The position numbers and the translations under genes were made by a program. From NCBI RefSeq assembly GCF_000003605.2, contig NW_003127663.1, forward strand, positions 1 through 32,488: 32,488 bases of DNA, written 5' to 3'. The notes under the pieces were generated by a model that saw only the letters and a program-made list of their open reading frames with translations, was not told where the DNA came from and did no database searches. The stretch comes from Saccoglossus kowalevskii (Eukaryota; Hemichordata; Enteropneusta; Harrimaniidae). Shown piece by piece: positions 9,799 through 19,792 of the stretch; the stretch's first letter is position 1, and each line of letters begins with the position of its first letter.

Positions 9799-11253
9799 TT
9801 ATTTCGTAAAATAATCATCAAAATAGCTGGATTCTTTGTTCAGAACCCATTGTGGGTGGGCTTCGCAACAGTGGATGAGCCACTCGGATGGCGTGACAGA
9901 CACCGCTTCACATGCTTCGACAGGGCAGAGCAGTTGCACCGTGTCCAGAAAAGAGTGGTGAGCTTGGAGATGAGAAACCAGGGCAGGCCATCCAGTAAAT
10001 TCGCTATTGCAGTCCGCATCAGACACTCGGTGACATGTAACTTCCACCTGGTTCAGTTTGTGGAGGCGAGAATCTCTTGTCCTCGACAAGGCAGCCTTAG
10101 TTTCAGTATTCACATTCGGTGTGTTTAGACTTTGTTCGTCAGCACTGGTGAAGCTCTCGCAATCAGAAACAATAGTGACATCGTGTGAAAAGCCAGGGAC
10201 CCTAGTTCGTTTGTGATCTTCAGTGGAGGGAACATAGTCATCTTCTGCTGGGCGTTTTCCGCTAGCAAGATGGGGAAGAATAGGAGCTTCAGCCACCATA
10301 TCAGAAATGTCTTCGGGTTCACTACCAACAGTTTCAGATGGTGATACACTGGCGGGTGAAGAAGAGATGGCGCCTGGTCCAGAAGTAGTTTTCGCAGAAT
10401 CATGTTTAGAAATAGGCAAGATCGGAGGAGAATCGTAATTCATATCAGGTTGAACCGGACAGGCAGGTGAGATTACAGGGTCAGTGATATCAGCCGAATC
10501 AGCTGGAGAGGTATCATGGACAGGTTTGTCAGGAGCAGGATCAGATGGCCGGCTTGCTTGTGGTGCTGTGGACCACTTGTTCAGAACACTGGCTTTGTTC
10601 GCAAAAGAGACTTTACATTGGCGGAAGTTGTGCCCGTTTTCATGGCACACAGTACACTTTATGTCATTGGTACAGTTGTCAATAGAGTGGCCAACTCCAA
10701 GACAGCGAAAGCAAACAACTTCTTTGCATTCTTTAGCAAAGTGATCAACTCCGTGACAGCGGGCACAGATCTTAGGCTGACCGGGATAAGAAATCCAAAC
10801 ATTTCTATTACAGATGCGCAGACGGGGAGGAATATTTCGCCCCAATTTAACTTTATATTGACGAATTCCATTAAAGCAAGTAGGAAACTCAGAGTAGACG
10901 CATTTTCGTGCAGCAAGAACCTTTCCAAATCTGGATAAAGCATGTTGCATGTATGAGTCATCTAGATCATTGCCCACGTATGAGGCGGTGACGATAGTGG
11001 ATTCTTCATATGAAGATGAGGAACAGTCTGCTGAGGCAGCAATTTTCTCTTCAAAATTTCTTCTGAAGGGTAAGGAACGGAAGGTGACATCATATTTTGA
11101 CGGACCAAGCTTTTCAACAGCTTCCAAGTGAAGCTTCACATCAATGTCGAAGGATTTTAAATAATCAAACACCTGTTTAGGTGTTGCAGATTCAGATTTT
11201 AAAACCAAACAAAGAACTCTGTCTTTTCTGCCAATAGGCCGAATTCCAGCCAT
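9799..11253 (-). CDS. Family B ORF1, gag-like nucleic-acid-binding protein (B1)
   Basis: 484 aa from the ATG at 11251-11253 (MAGIRPIGRKDRVLC); the frame is open further upstream but without another ATG. The protein should coat LINE RNA in the ribonucleoprotein. The N-terminal 150 residues look RRM-like (YVGNDLDDSYMQHALSRFG). Three CCHC knuckles follow at about 163-176, 181-194 and 200-213, then a Pro/Ser/Asp-rich, probably disordered linker. The C-terminus has two C2H2-like fingers at about 407-433 and 443-466. The frame is intact although ORF2 of this copy is dead. Assignment as LINE gag is firm; the role of the C2H2 pair is unknown. Confidence 0.93.
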   Translation of the reverse strand: MAGIRPIGRKDRVLCLVLKSESATPKQVFDYLKSFDIDVKLHLEAVEKLGPSKYDVTFRSLPFRRNFEEKIAASADCSSSSYEESTIVTASYVGNDLDDSYMQHALSRFGKVLAARKCVYSEFPTCFNGIRQYKVKLGRNIPPRLRICNRNVWISYPGQPKICARCHGVDHFAKECKEVVCFRCLGVGHSIDNCTNDIKCTVCHENGHNFRQCKVSFANKASVLNKWSTAPQASRPSDPAPDKPVHDTSPADSADITDPVISPACPVQPDMNYDSPPILPISKHDSAKTTSGPGAISSSPASVSPSETVGSEPEDISDMVAEAPILPHLASGKRPAEDDYVPSTEDHKRTRVPGFSHDVTIVSDCESFTSADEQSLNTPNVNTETKAALSRTRDSRLHKLNQVEVTCHRVSDADCNSEFTGWPALVSHLQAHHSFLDTVQLLCPVEACEAVSVTPSEWLIHCCEAHPQWVLNKESSYFDDYFTK

Positions 11254-11291
11254 GGCAACAGAGAGACAAAACAAAAAAGATGAAAACAGCA

Positions 11292-11306
11292 CGAGGCGAA
11301 GCCTCG
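11292..11306 (-). other. 5' UTR hairpin upstream of ORF1 (B1)
   Basis: A perfect 6 bp stem CGAGGC/GCCTCG with a 3 nt loop lies 39-53 nt before the ORF1 ATG. In B2 the loop base differs but the stem is preserved. It could affect initiation at ORF1; this is an inference from position alone. Confidence 0.45.
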
Positions 11307-11445
11307 AGCAAGACAAGTCCAATAACCAGCAAGCAAACTGAAGGCAGCAGCACACGTGAGAGGACAGCAGCGAATCAGAAAATATCAAACGATGATCAAA
11401 GCAAGAAGAGAATTACTTACAGGATCCAGTGACTTGGTAACAGCG

Positions 11446-11479
11446 AAGATTTATGCGGTCTGCAGAAAAACCAGAGTTA
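11446..11479 (-). pseudogene. U5: U5 snRNA gene 5' part (nt 1-34), split by LINE B1
   Basis: The first 34 nt of U5 end at AAATCTT and join directly to the LINE B1 5' end. The upstream promoter region, including the PSE-like element at 11525-11543, is intact, so transcription starting here would enter the LINE. The complementary 3' part is at 5997-6082. Confidence 0.92.
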
Positions 11480-12325
11480 ATTCGACATATGGTTGTGGTG
11501 TAATACATACGTTTCAGTGACCACAACTTCGGATAAGGTGAGTAAAGTGGGAAAACAAATATCTTCCGATTTTGTGTACTATGTGTAATTTCTTACAGAA
11601 ACTTAGGTGGTTTGTTATTGAAGGCTAGACAAATAATTATGTTATACAAAATACATTATGAGACACGCTGCCTTGAATATGAGAAATACATAATTTGCCC
11701 CTGCTTTCTGACCAATAAACGTTTAAGTCGCGCTCTATAGCGACGATACTGTAACAATGTTGTTCAAAGCGAAAACCGTCTCGTCATTTCGGATATTATA
11801 ATTAATCTTAGATTTCTTTACGGCATAATTTCCAGTATGATTGTAACATTGTTTTAGCATATAGCACTTCAAAGTTTAGCTGCCAGTCAGTACAAACTGT
11901 TGCTAGTCAACAATGTAATTAATAGTTTACCTTCATGATTTTTTTAATAACTTGCCCTTTCAGTCGACAGCTACTTCAACATATCCCTGTATCCGCTGGT
12001 AGAGGGCGCAACTCGTGCGAATTTGATGAGCTATCAAACCAAGGTGTAAATTTCTACAGAAGGTCAGTGCCCGGCCACAAAGATCCGCCAATTGGGAGTA
12101 ATCTGTGAAATAAAAATGAAAACAAAAAACAAAAAACGGCGATGTTCAATTTTGCCCAAGCTTACCCGGGCCTGATTAGACAGTCATGAAACCTGCCCGT
12201 CAGTTGTAAACCCGCCCGATAGACCCTAGCCATCGTCGAAATTTGGATACTGAAAGATTTGGTCATCTGAATATCGTACATATTCAAGTTGCCGATTCAA
12301 TTATTTCTAATATTTGTTTATTTAT
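11480..12325 (-). repeat. U5 intergenic spacer, variant type
   Basis: This spacer shares diagnostic changes with 17872-18717 that set it apart from the standard type: CTTCCGATT, ATTGAAGGC, GAGACACGCTG, AAAGCGAAAACC, TTACGGCATAATTTCC, GTTGCTAGTC, a shorter AAAC run, GTCAGTTG and AGACCCTAGCC. No gene is seen. Confidence 0.85.
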
Positions 12326-12411
12326 CACCCCGCAATTGAGCGGGGTTATCAAAAAATTGATTATAGACTCATTAGTTGTTCCTCTGCACGGAAATCTTTA
12401 GTAAAAGGCGA
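12326..12411 (-). pseudogene. U5: U5 snRNA gene 3' part (nt 35-120), split by LINE B2
   Basis: 86 bp from loop I through an Sm site and terminal hairpin, with a G-to-A change just outside the hairpin (CACCCC on the + strand). It abuts the 3' end of LINE B2; its 5' part is at 17838-17871 and the two again sum to 120 nt. Confidence 0.92.
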
Positions 12412-12488
12412 TTTTTAGTTTGTAGGAAAAATCAATTTAACTTATCTTGAAACAGATGTGCAGAGGATCAAACATATACAAATGAACT

Positions 12489-12569
12489 GCAGGAGCCTCC
12501 TACTAGCAGGCTGGTCTCACCAGTTCTCGCCACAAGAGGGTACGATCCTCCCTACTGTAAAACTCCTGC
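12489..12569 (-). other. 3' UTR structured element of family B (B2)
   Basis: Same sequence and pairing as the element at 6160-6240: outer stem GCAGGAG/CTCCTGC with an inner CTGG/CCAG hairpin. It starts about 77 nt from the LINE 3' terminus. Confidence 0.6.
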
Positions 12570-12680
12570 TGAAAATAAATATTTAGGGAACAAATGTGTT
12601 GTACTTGGAGGGATGTATCGAGAAAAGTTAACTCGAAAAGTTGAATAGATCAGGCATAGAATAGTGGTTACAAGACAAAT

Positions 12681-15600
12681 TCATGACAAAATGGCGGCAT
12701 ACCCAGTCTGTGTTTTTTGGACGACAGGACCCCATCTGAAGAAGAAATCTGGTCTTGCCAAACGGTGAAAATCAGTTTTCAAACGTGTTTTAATGGAGAT
12801 CTTTACTTGTTGCAATAGTTGGTCCTGAGAAAGATGAATATTTTCAAATGCCGATTTGCATCGAGACTTCCAGATGTGCAATTTGACGATGTTAATCAAA
12901 TAGAGTGCTGTACTCGATGGAAAGGATGAAGGTGACGCATCAGATATGCTATAGAAAATTAAGTTCAGATCACAAGGAGATATAATATTGAACCATTTAA
13001 AGAACAAATTATCCAGCCAAGACCACAAGAAAGCGGCAAGGTGGCAGGTGATGAACATGTGAATCATAGTTTCAGGGGAAGTACAGGTCGCACGTGGGCA
13101 TTTGGAACATGAAACATATCCCCATTTGTGCATTACTGATGTTGTAACGACAGCACGGTGAACAATTTTCCAGGACAGACAGATCATATTGTTTTCCAGA
13201 ATACACGAGTGCATACGATGCCAAATCAAAGGCCAGTCAAGGTTCGGGTTTTCTCCCACGACCTTTGGGTAGGTTACCGTATTTCTGGAGAGGTGATCGG
13301 ACAATTCTCTAGTTGATGATGTCTCCCAGTTGATGCTTGGGCTTTTCCTCATGATCTGTTTAACCAATTCAGTTGTTGTTTTGTACCAAACTGGGCACGA
13401 TTCAAAGTGAGGACTAGAATTAGACCAAAGGTGAGGAAGATAGCGTCTGAGTTCAGAGGCACAGTATGCTGTGAAATAAAGGTTGCAAGGTTTAGTCTGA
13501 AAAGAGATTTTTATGCTTTTCAGAAGAAGTGACATAGCTTTTGTGGGCAGATGTGATAGGCCCCAACCACCCTTTTCCTTCGGTAAGCAGATCACATCTC
13601 TTCGGACGTGTTCTTTGCGTCCTCCCCAAAAAAACCCAAAGATATCGGCCATGATTGACTTCCTAATTGGAAGGGGGCAGGGGAAGAGAGGAGCAATATA
13701 GAAAAAGAGTGGCAAAGCAACAGAGTTCAGAAGAGTTGTCTTACCGGCATAAGTGAGATTTCTTGATTTCCAAGAATTGAGCATGTGCTTCAGTTTGATT
13801 TGCCGATCATACCAATTCAAAGCAGACATATCAGAATTTGAAATCCAGACACCGTTAACTTTTAGTTTATTGCTGTTAAAGGTGAATTGGCAAGGCGAGT
13901 CGCTACGGTGCTTCCACCTGCCAAGCCACAGACCTTTGCACTTAGATTTATTCAGACAAGAGCCCGAGGCTTTAGAAAATCTATCAGACAACATGATAAG
14001 GTGGTTGAGAGATGACAGGTTCGATAGTGAGGCTGTATTATCATCAGCATACTGCACGAGCTTACACTCATCAGTTGATCCAGGAAGGTAAAAGCCCTTG
14101 ATCTTTTGGCAGTTCCTCACAGCGGCTGCAAATGGCTCGATGAATAGCACATAAAGCAGGGGAGAAAGAGGGCATCCTTGGCGAACTCCTCTAGATAACA
14201 TGATGGGGGGTGACAAATGACCATTAACCAGAACAGAGCTGGTGATACCATTATACAGACATGATATGAAGTGACTGAATTGGGGACCAAAATTCATACG
14301 AAAAAGAACTTTGTGCAGAAAACTCCATTCCACCTGGTCAAAGGCTTTCTGTTGGTCCAATGAGATAAGCAGACCTGACATATTACGATCATTAGCATGA
14401 AACACAATATCACGGATGATCTGAATGTTTTCTTGGATCGATCTTCCAGTGACACCACATGTTTGAAAGGGAGATAACAGACTAGAGATGACAGGTTTCA
14501 GGCGGTTACAGAGAGATTTGGAGATCAGCTTGTAGTCCACATTCAAAAGCGATATAGGACGTTTGTTCTTTGGATCGAGGTGAGAGTTTTCATTGCCAGG
14601 TTTGGTGACATCGATATCCTTACTGATAAGGGTGATGACGCCTTTCTTTTGGGATGAAGAAAGATGACCGGAAGAAAGCTCTTCATTGATGACGTCAGTC
14701 AGATCATATTTCAGAAAGTGCCAGCAATGAATATAAAATTCCTTTGGCAAACCATCCCTTCCGGGTGTTTTGTTGTTCTCCATGCCCCTAAGGGCATGTT
14801 CAATTTCAGAAGTTTTCAGAGGTGATTCCAAAGAATCACGCTGGCTACTTGAAAGACTGTGAGTCACCTGTGAAAGAAAAAAAATCCTGATCTTCTTCGT
14901 CAAGTGATGATTTAGAAGTGAACAGAGATGCATAGAAGTTGTGAATTGTATTCAAAATATTTTTCTGAGAATTGTGAATGTCTCCATTCGTGTCTCTGAT
15001 GGCAGAAATTACTTTCATTTTTCCGCGACGGCGTTCACGACCAAGAAAATAACGAGAGCACTTCTCATTTTCATCAAGATTCTGAACCCGTGCACGGATT
15101 TTGGCGCCTTCGAGATTAGACATATTCAGGGAGTTTATTTGATCCCTTACAGAAGAATACTGCTCAAGGCTGGATTGGGACCTGTCCCCCTGATTCAGCT
15201 TGGACGTCAGATGCTGAAGCTCATCATTAAGATATTTAAGTTTGACCTTTCTTGCATGAGATTTTTGACAAGCATATGAAATGAGACAAGATTTACAACG
15301 GTCTTTAACCATATCCCACCATTCACTGATGTTATCAAAGGCTGGCTTCAGAGTCTTCCATCTTTCATAGTTGTCTTCGATGGATCTTATAATCTCTGGA
15401 TCCTGGAGGAGTGAGACGTTACATTTCCATACTCCAGGTCCCCGAGCAGGGGAATTAAAGGCTTTAAGCAGAATACATACAGCATCATGATCAGAAAGAG
15501 TGAAAGCAGAAATAGTCGCAGAAGATACATTCAGGGATGAAGATACATAAAATCGGTCAATCCTAGATGAAACAGAGTTGTGCTTGTTGCGCCAGGTGAA

Positions 15601-16170
15601 TTGTGATGCAGAAGGATGATGCTTTCGCCAAACATCCACAAGACTAAGTTCAGAGCAAAGATCTCCCAACTCTAAGCCCCCTACATAAGAATGGGAGCAT
15701 GTTAGAGAACCTCCCAACTTGTCCATACTACTCTCAATACAATTAAAGTCCCCACCAAGAATCAGGGGGTAGTTACCTCCAAGAAATTGATGAAGCGAGT
15801 CAAGGAATTTTTTCCTCTGAGAAGGCATATTAGGAGCATACACAGAAATAACTTTAAAAAGGTTTGTGTTCCACTTCACAACACTTGACACCACTCTGCC
15901 ACTATCATCAGAAACCGCGTTGTCAAATGAAACATTACATTTCGGTGAAAGGAGGATTCCCACACCTCTGCTGTTGTTCGAGCCGAGACTCCATATCGCA
16001 CTACCACCCCATTCTCTCTCCCACTGCTTTCCTTCCTCAAGAGAACAGACATGTGCCTCCTGGACAAGGATGATATCAAAGTTAGATTCATGACAGTATT
16101 TGAAAAAAAGAGACCTTTTCATATAATCTTTTAAACCATTTATGTTTATTGAAATAATAGAGACAGACAT
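12681..16170 (-). pseudogene. Family B ORF2 (endonuclease-RT), one frameshift (B2)
   Basis: ORF2 starts at ATG 16168-16170. Residues 1-235 form the AP-like endonuclease (NINGLKDY near 9-16, QEAH with E38, GGDFNC with D141, SDHD at 226-229). A run of eight A at 14877-14884, against seven in B1, shifts the frame at about codon 429, before the first RT block. The rest is open to 12681 and holds KTPGRDGLPKEFY, SLDQQKAFDQVEW, GVRQGCPLSPL, YADDN, and a C-terminal CPRATC..H..C knuckle. The two open segments, 14845-16170 and 12681-14933, overlap. A homopolymer error in the assembly would explain the break equally well. Confidence 0.9.
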
Positions 16171-16190
16171 ATTTTTGGTGAGAAGAACCT

Positions 16191-17645
16191 TTATTTCGTA
16201 AAATAATCATCAAAATAGCTGGATTCTTTGTTCAGAACCCATTGTGGGTGGGCTTCGCAACAGTGGACGAGCCACTCGGATGGCGTGACAGACACCGCTT
16301 CACATGCTTCGACAGGGCAGAGCAGTTGCACCGTGTCCAGAAAAGAGTGGTGAGCTTGGAGATGAGAAACCAGGGCAGGCCATCCAGTAAATTCGCTATT
16401 GCAGTCCGCATCAGACACTCTGTGACATGTAACTTCCACCTGGTTCAGTTTGTGGAGGCGAGAATCTCTTGTCCTCGACAAGGCAGCCTTAGTTTCAGTA
16501 TTCACATTCGGTGTGTTTAGACTTTGTTCGTCAGCACTGGTGAAGCTCTCGCAATCAGAAACAATAGTGACATCGTGTGAAAAGCCAGGGACCCTAGTTC
16601 GTTTATGATCTTCAGTGGAGGGAACATAGTCATCTTCTGCTGGGCGTTTTCCGCTAGCAAGATGGGGAAGAATAGGAGCTTCAGCCACCATATCAGAAAT
16701 GTCTTCGGGTTCACTACCAACAGTTTCAGATGGTGATACACTGGCGGGTGAAGAAGAGATGGCGCCTGGACCAGAAGTAGTTTTCGCAGAATCATGTTTA
16801 GAAATAGGCAAGATCGGAGGAGAATCGTAATTCATATCAGATTGAACCGGACAGGCAGGTGAGATTACAGGGTCAGTGATATCAGCCGAATCAGCTGGAG
16901 AGGTATCATGGACAGGTTTGTCAGGAGCAGGATCAGATGTCCGGCTTGCTTGTGGTGCTGTGGACCACTTGTTCAGAACACTGGCTTTGTTCGCAAAAGA
17001 GACTTTACATTGGCGGAAGTTGTGCCCGTTTTCATGGCACACAGTACACTTTATGTCATTGGTACAGTTGTCAATAGAGTGGCCAACTCCAAGACAGCGA
17101 AAGCAAACTATTTCTTTGCATTCTTTAGCAAAGTGATCAACTCCGTGACAGCGGGCACAGATTTTAGGCTGACCGGGATAAGAAATCCAAACATTTCTGT
17201 TACAGATCCGTAGACGGGGAGGAATATTTCCCCCCAATTTAACTTTATATTGACGAATTCCATTAAAGCAAGTAGGAAACTCAGAGTAGACGCATTTTCG
17301 TGCAGCAAGAACCTTTCCAAATCTAGATAAAGCATGTTGCATGTACGAGTCATCTAGATCATTGCCCACGTATGAGGCGGTGACGATAGTGGATTCTTCA
17401 TATGAAGATGAGGAACAGTCTGCTGAGGCAGCAATTTTCTCTTCAAAATTTCTTCTAAAGGATAAGGAACGAAAGGTGACATCATATTTTGACGGACCAA
17501 GCTTTTCAACAGCTTCCAAGTGAAGCTTCACATCAATGTCGAAGGATTTTAAATAATCAAACACCTGTTTAGGTGTTGCAGATTCAGATTTTAAAACCAA
17601 ACAAAGAACTCTGTCTTTTCTGCCAATAGGCCGAATTCCAGCCAT
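16191..17645 (-). CDS. Family B ORF1, gag-like nucleic-acid-binding protein (B2)
   Basis: 484 aa, starting at ATG 17643-17645 and ending with TAA 20 nt before the ORF2 start. Domain order is the same as in B1: RRM-like N-terminal region, three CCHC knuckles (about 163-176, 181-194, 200-213), a Pro/Ser-rich middle and two C2H2-like fingers near the C-terminus. It differs from the B1 protein by a few substitutions only (for example a Gly for Arg at the residue before NIPPRLR). No lesion is visible. Confidence 0.93.
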   Translation of the reverse strand: MAGIRPIGRKDRVLCLVLKSESATPKQVFDYLKSFDIDVKLHLEAVEKLGPSKYDVTFRSLSFRRNFEEKIAASADCSSSSYEESTIVTASYVGNDLDDSYMQHALSRFGKVLAARKCVYSEFPTCFNGIRQYKVKLGGNIPPRLRICNRNVWISYPGQPKICARCHGVDHFAKECKEIVCFRCLGVGHSIDNCTNDIKCTVCHENGHNFRQCKVSFANKASVLNKWSTAPQASRTSDPAPDKPVHDTSPADSADITDPVISPACPVQSDMNYDSPPILPISKHDSAKTTSGPGAISSSPASVSPSETVGSEPEDISDMVAEAPILPHLASGKRPAEDDYVPSTEDHKRTRVPGFSHDVTIVSDCESFTSADEQSLNTPNVNTETKAALSRTRDSRLHKLNQVEVTCHRVSDADCNSEFTGWPALVSHLQAHHSFLDTVQLLCPVEACEAVSVTPSEWLVHCCEAHPQWVLNKESSYFDDYFTK

Positions 17646-17683
17646 GGCAACAGAGAGACAAAACAAAAAAGATGAAAACAGCA

Positions 17684-17698
17684 CGAGGCAAAGCCTCG
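17684..17698 (-). other. 5' UTR hairpin upstream of ORF1 (B2)
   Basis: Same 6 bp stem CGAGGC/GCCTCG as in B1, 39-53 nt before the ORF1 ATG. The only difference falls in the loop, so pairing is unaffected. Confidence 0.45.
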
Positions 17699-17837
17699 AG
17701 CAAGACAAGTCCAATAACCAGCAAGCAAACTGAAGGCAGCAGCACACGTGAGAGGACAGCAGCGAATCAGAAAATATCAAACGATGATCAAAGCAAGAAG
17801 AGAATTACTTACAGGATCCAGTGACTTGGTAACAGCG

Positions 17838-17871
17838 AAGATTTATGCGGTCTGCAGAAAAACCAGAGTTA
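17838..17871 (-). pseudogene. U5: U5 snRNA gene 5' part (nt 1-34), split by LINE B2
   Basis: First 34 nt of U5 fused to the LINE B2 5' end, with the PSE-like element at 17917-17935 upstream. The 3' part is at 12326-12411. Confidence 0.92.
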
Positions 17872-18717
17872 ATTCGACATATGGTTGTGGTGTAATACAT
17901 ACGTTTCAGTGACCACAACTTCGGATAAGGTGAGTAAAGTGGGAAAACAAATATCTTCCGATTTTGTGTACTATGTGTAATTTCTTACAGAAACTTAGGT
18001 GGTTTGTTATTGAAGGCTAGACAAATAATTATGTTATACAAAATACATTATGAGACACGCTGCCTTGAATATGAGAAATACATAATTTGCCCCTGCTTTC
18101 TGACCAATAAACGTTTAAGTCGCGCTCTATAGCGACGATACTGTAACAATGTTGTTCAAAGCGAAAACCGTCTCGTCATTTCGGATATTATAATTAATCT
18201 TAGATTTCTTTACGGCATAATTTCCAGTATGATTGTAACATTGTTTTAGCATATAGCACTTCAAAGTTTAGCTGCCAGTCAGTACAAACTGTTGCTAGTC
18301 AACAATGTAATTAATAGTTTACCTTCATGATTTTTTTAATAACTTGCCCTTTCAGTCGACAGCTACTTCAACATATCCCTGTATCCGCTGGTAGAGGGCG
18401 CAACTCGTGCGAATTTGATGAGCTATCAAACCAAGGTGTAAATTTCTACAGAAGGTCAGTGCCCGGCCACAAAGATCCGCCAATTGGGAGTAATCTGTGA
18501 AATAAAAATGAAAACAAAAAACAAAAAACGGCGATGTTCAATTTTGCCCAAGCTTACCCGGGCCTGATTAGACAGTCATGAAACCTGCCCGTCAGTTGTA
18601 AACCCGCCCGATAGACCCTAGCCATCGTCGAAATTTGGATACTGAAAGATTTGGTCATCTGAATATCCTACATATTCAAGTTGCCGATTCAATTATTTCT
18701 AATATTTGTTTATTTAT
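17872..18717 (-). repeat. U5 intergenic spacer, variant type (second copy)
   Basis: Almost identical to 11480-12325, with the full set of variant-type diagnostic bases. One visible difference is ATATCCTAC near 18664 instead of ATATCGTAC. No gene is seen. Confidence 0.85.
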
Positions 18718-18837
18718 CACCCCGCAATTGAGCGGGGTTATCAAAAAATTGACTATAGACTCATTAGTTGTTCCTCTGCACGGAAATCTTTAGTAAAAGG
18801 CGAAAGATTTATGCGGTCTGCAGAAAAACCAGAGTTA
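18718..18837 (-). ncRNA. U5: U5 snRNA gene, complete (copy 7)
   Basis: Uninterrupted 120 nt copy between LINEs B2 and A2. Loop I, its stem, an Sm site (AAUUUUUUG) and the terminal hairpin are all present. It carries the variant GCGGTCTGCAG and CACCCC bases shared with the B-flanking copies, plus a unique T-to-C in GACTATAGAC. PSE-like element at 18883-18901. Confidence 0.93.
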
Positions 18838-19687
18838 ATTCGACATATGGTTGTGGTGTAATACATACGTTTCAGTGACCACAACTTCGGATAAGGTGAG
18901 TAAAGTGGGAAAACAAATATCTTCCGATTTTGTGTACTATGTGTAATTTCTTACAGAAACTTAGGTGGTTTGTTATTGAAGGCTAGACAAATAATTATGT
19001 TATACAAAATACATTATGAGACACGCTGCCTTGAATATGAGAAATACATAATTTGCCCCTGCTTTCTGACCAATAAACGTTTAAGTCGCGCTCTATAGCG
19101 ACGATACTGTAACAATGTTGTTCAAAGCGAAAACCGTCTCGTCATTTCGGATATTATAATTAATCTTAGATTTCTTTACGGCATAATTTCCAGTATGATT
19201 GTAACATTGTTTTAGCATATAGCACTTCAAAGTTTAGCTGCCAGTCAGTACAAACTGTTGATAGTCAACAATGTAATTAATAGTTTACCTTCCTGATTTT
19301 TTTAATAACTTGCCCTTTCAGTCGACAGCTACTTCAACATATCCCTGTATCCGCTGGTAGAGGGCGCAACTCGTGCGAATTTGATGAGCTATCAAACCAA
19401 AGTGTAAATTTCTACAGAAGGTCAGTGCCCGGCCACAAAGATCCGCCAATTGGAAGTAATCTGTGAAATAAAAATGAAAAAAACAAACAAACAAAAAACG
19501 GCGATGTTGAATTTTGCCCAAGCATACCCGGGCCTGATTAGACAGTCATGAAACCTGCCCGTCTGTTGTAAACCCGCCCGATAGAGCCTGGCCATCGTCG
19601 AAATTTGGATACTGAAAGATTTGGTCATCTGAATATCGTACATATTCAGGTTGGCGATTCAATTATTTCTAATATTTGTTTATTTAT
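18838..19687 (-). repeat. Hybrid U5 intergenic spacer
   Basis: The left part (to about 19190) carries the variant-type bases seen next to the B elements: CTTCCGATT, ATTGAAGGC, GAGACACGCTG, TTACGGCATAATTTCC. From GTTGATAGTC at 19258 on it carries the standard-type bases: CCAAAGTG, GAAGTAATC, a long AAAC run, GTCTGTTG, AGAGCCTGG. The switch falls between about 19190 and 19261, which marks an exchange or conversion breakpoint. No gene is seen. Confidence 0.8.
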
Positions 19688-19773
19688 CGCCCCGCAATTG
19701 AGCGGGGTTATCAAAAATTTGATTATAGACTCATTAGTTGTTCCTCTGCACGGAAATCTTTAGTAAAAGGCGA
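19688..19773 (-). pseudogene. U5: U5 snRNA gene 3' part (nt 35-120), split by LINE A2
   Basis: 86 bp from loop I to the terminal hairpin, identical in layout to the other split copies, abutting the 3' end of family A copy A2. The 5' part at 25221-25252 is 32 nt long, so 2 nt were lost at this insertion. Confidence 0.92.
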
Positions 19774-19792
19774 TTTTTGATTTAGGAGGTTA

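Larger units (their letters stand above)
6083..11445 (-). mobile_element. Family B LINE, copy B1, inserted in U5 loop I
   Basis: Full-length non-LTR retrotransposon of 5363 bp in the same orientation as U5. From its 5' end (right) it has a short 5' UTR, ORF1 at 11253-9799, ORF2 at 9778-6352 and a 3' UTR of about 270 bp ending in five A residues against U5 nt 35. There are no LTRs and no poly(A) tail beyond these bases. ORF2 carries three lesions, so the copy cannot move by itself. It is nearly identical to B2 (12412-17837), the 63 bp length difference being one 61 bp and two 1 bp indels. Confidence 0.93.
12412..17837 (-). mobile_element. Family B LINE, copy B2, inserted in U5 loop I
   Basis: Full-length 5426 bp element in the same orientation and at the same U5 base as B1. 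ORF1 (17645-16191) is intact and ORF2 (16170-12681) is complete except for one extra A. It lacks the deletion and stop seen in B1, so B2 is closer to the active family B sequence. Its 5' flank is nearly identical to that of B1, so the two probably arose by duplication of a LINE-plus-spacer block rather than by separate insertions. Confidence 0.93.

Noticed and set aside
11253-11388. Longer ORF1 of 529 aa in family B starting upstream of MAGIRP
   Set aside because: The upstream start codon would be TTG; the first ATG is at 11251-11253, matching the family A start region, and the extra N-terminal residues have no counterpart in family A.
14845-14933. Programmed frameshift joining the two halves of B2 ORF2
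   Set aside because: B1 has the in-frame seven-A version and family A needs no shift, so the extra A is more simply a mutation or sequence error.
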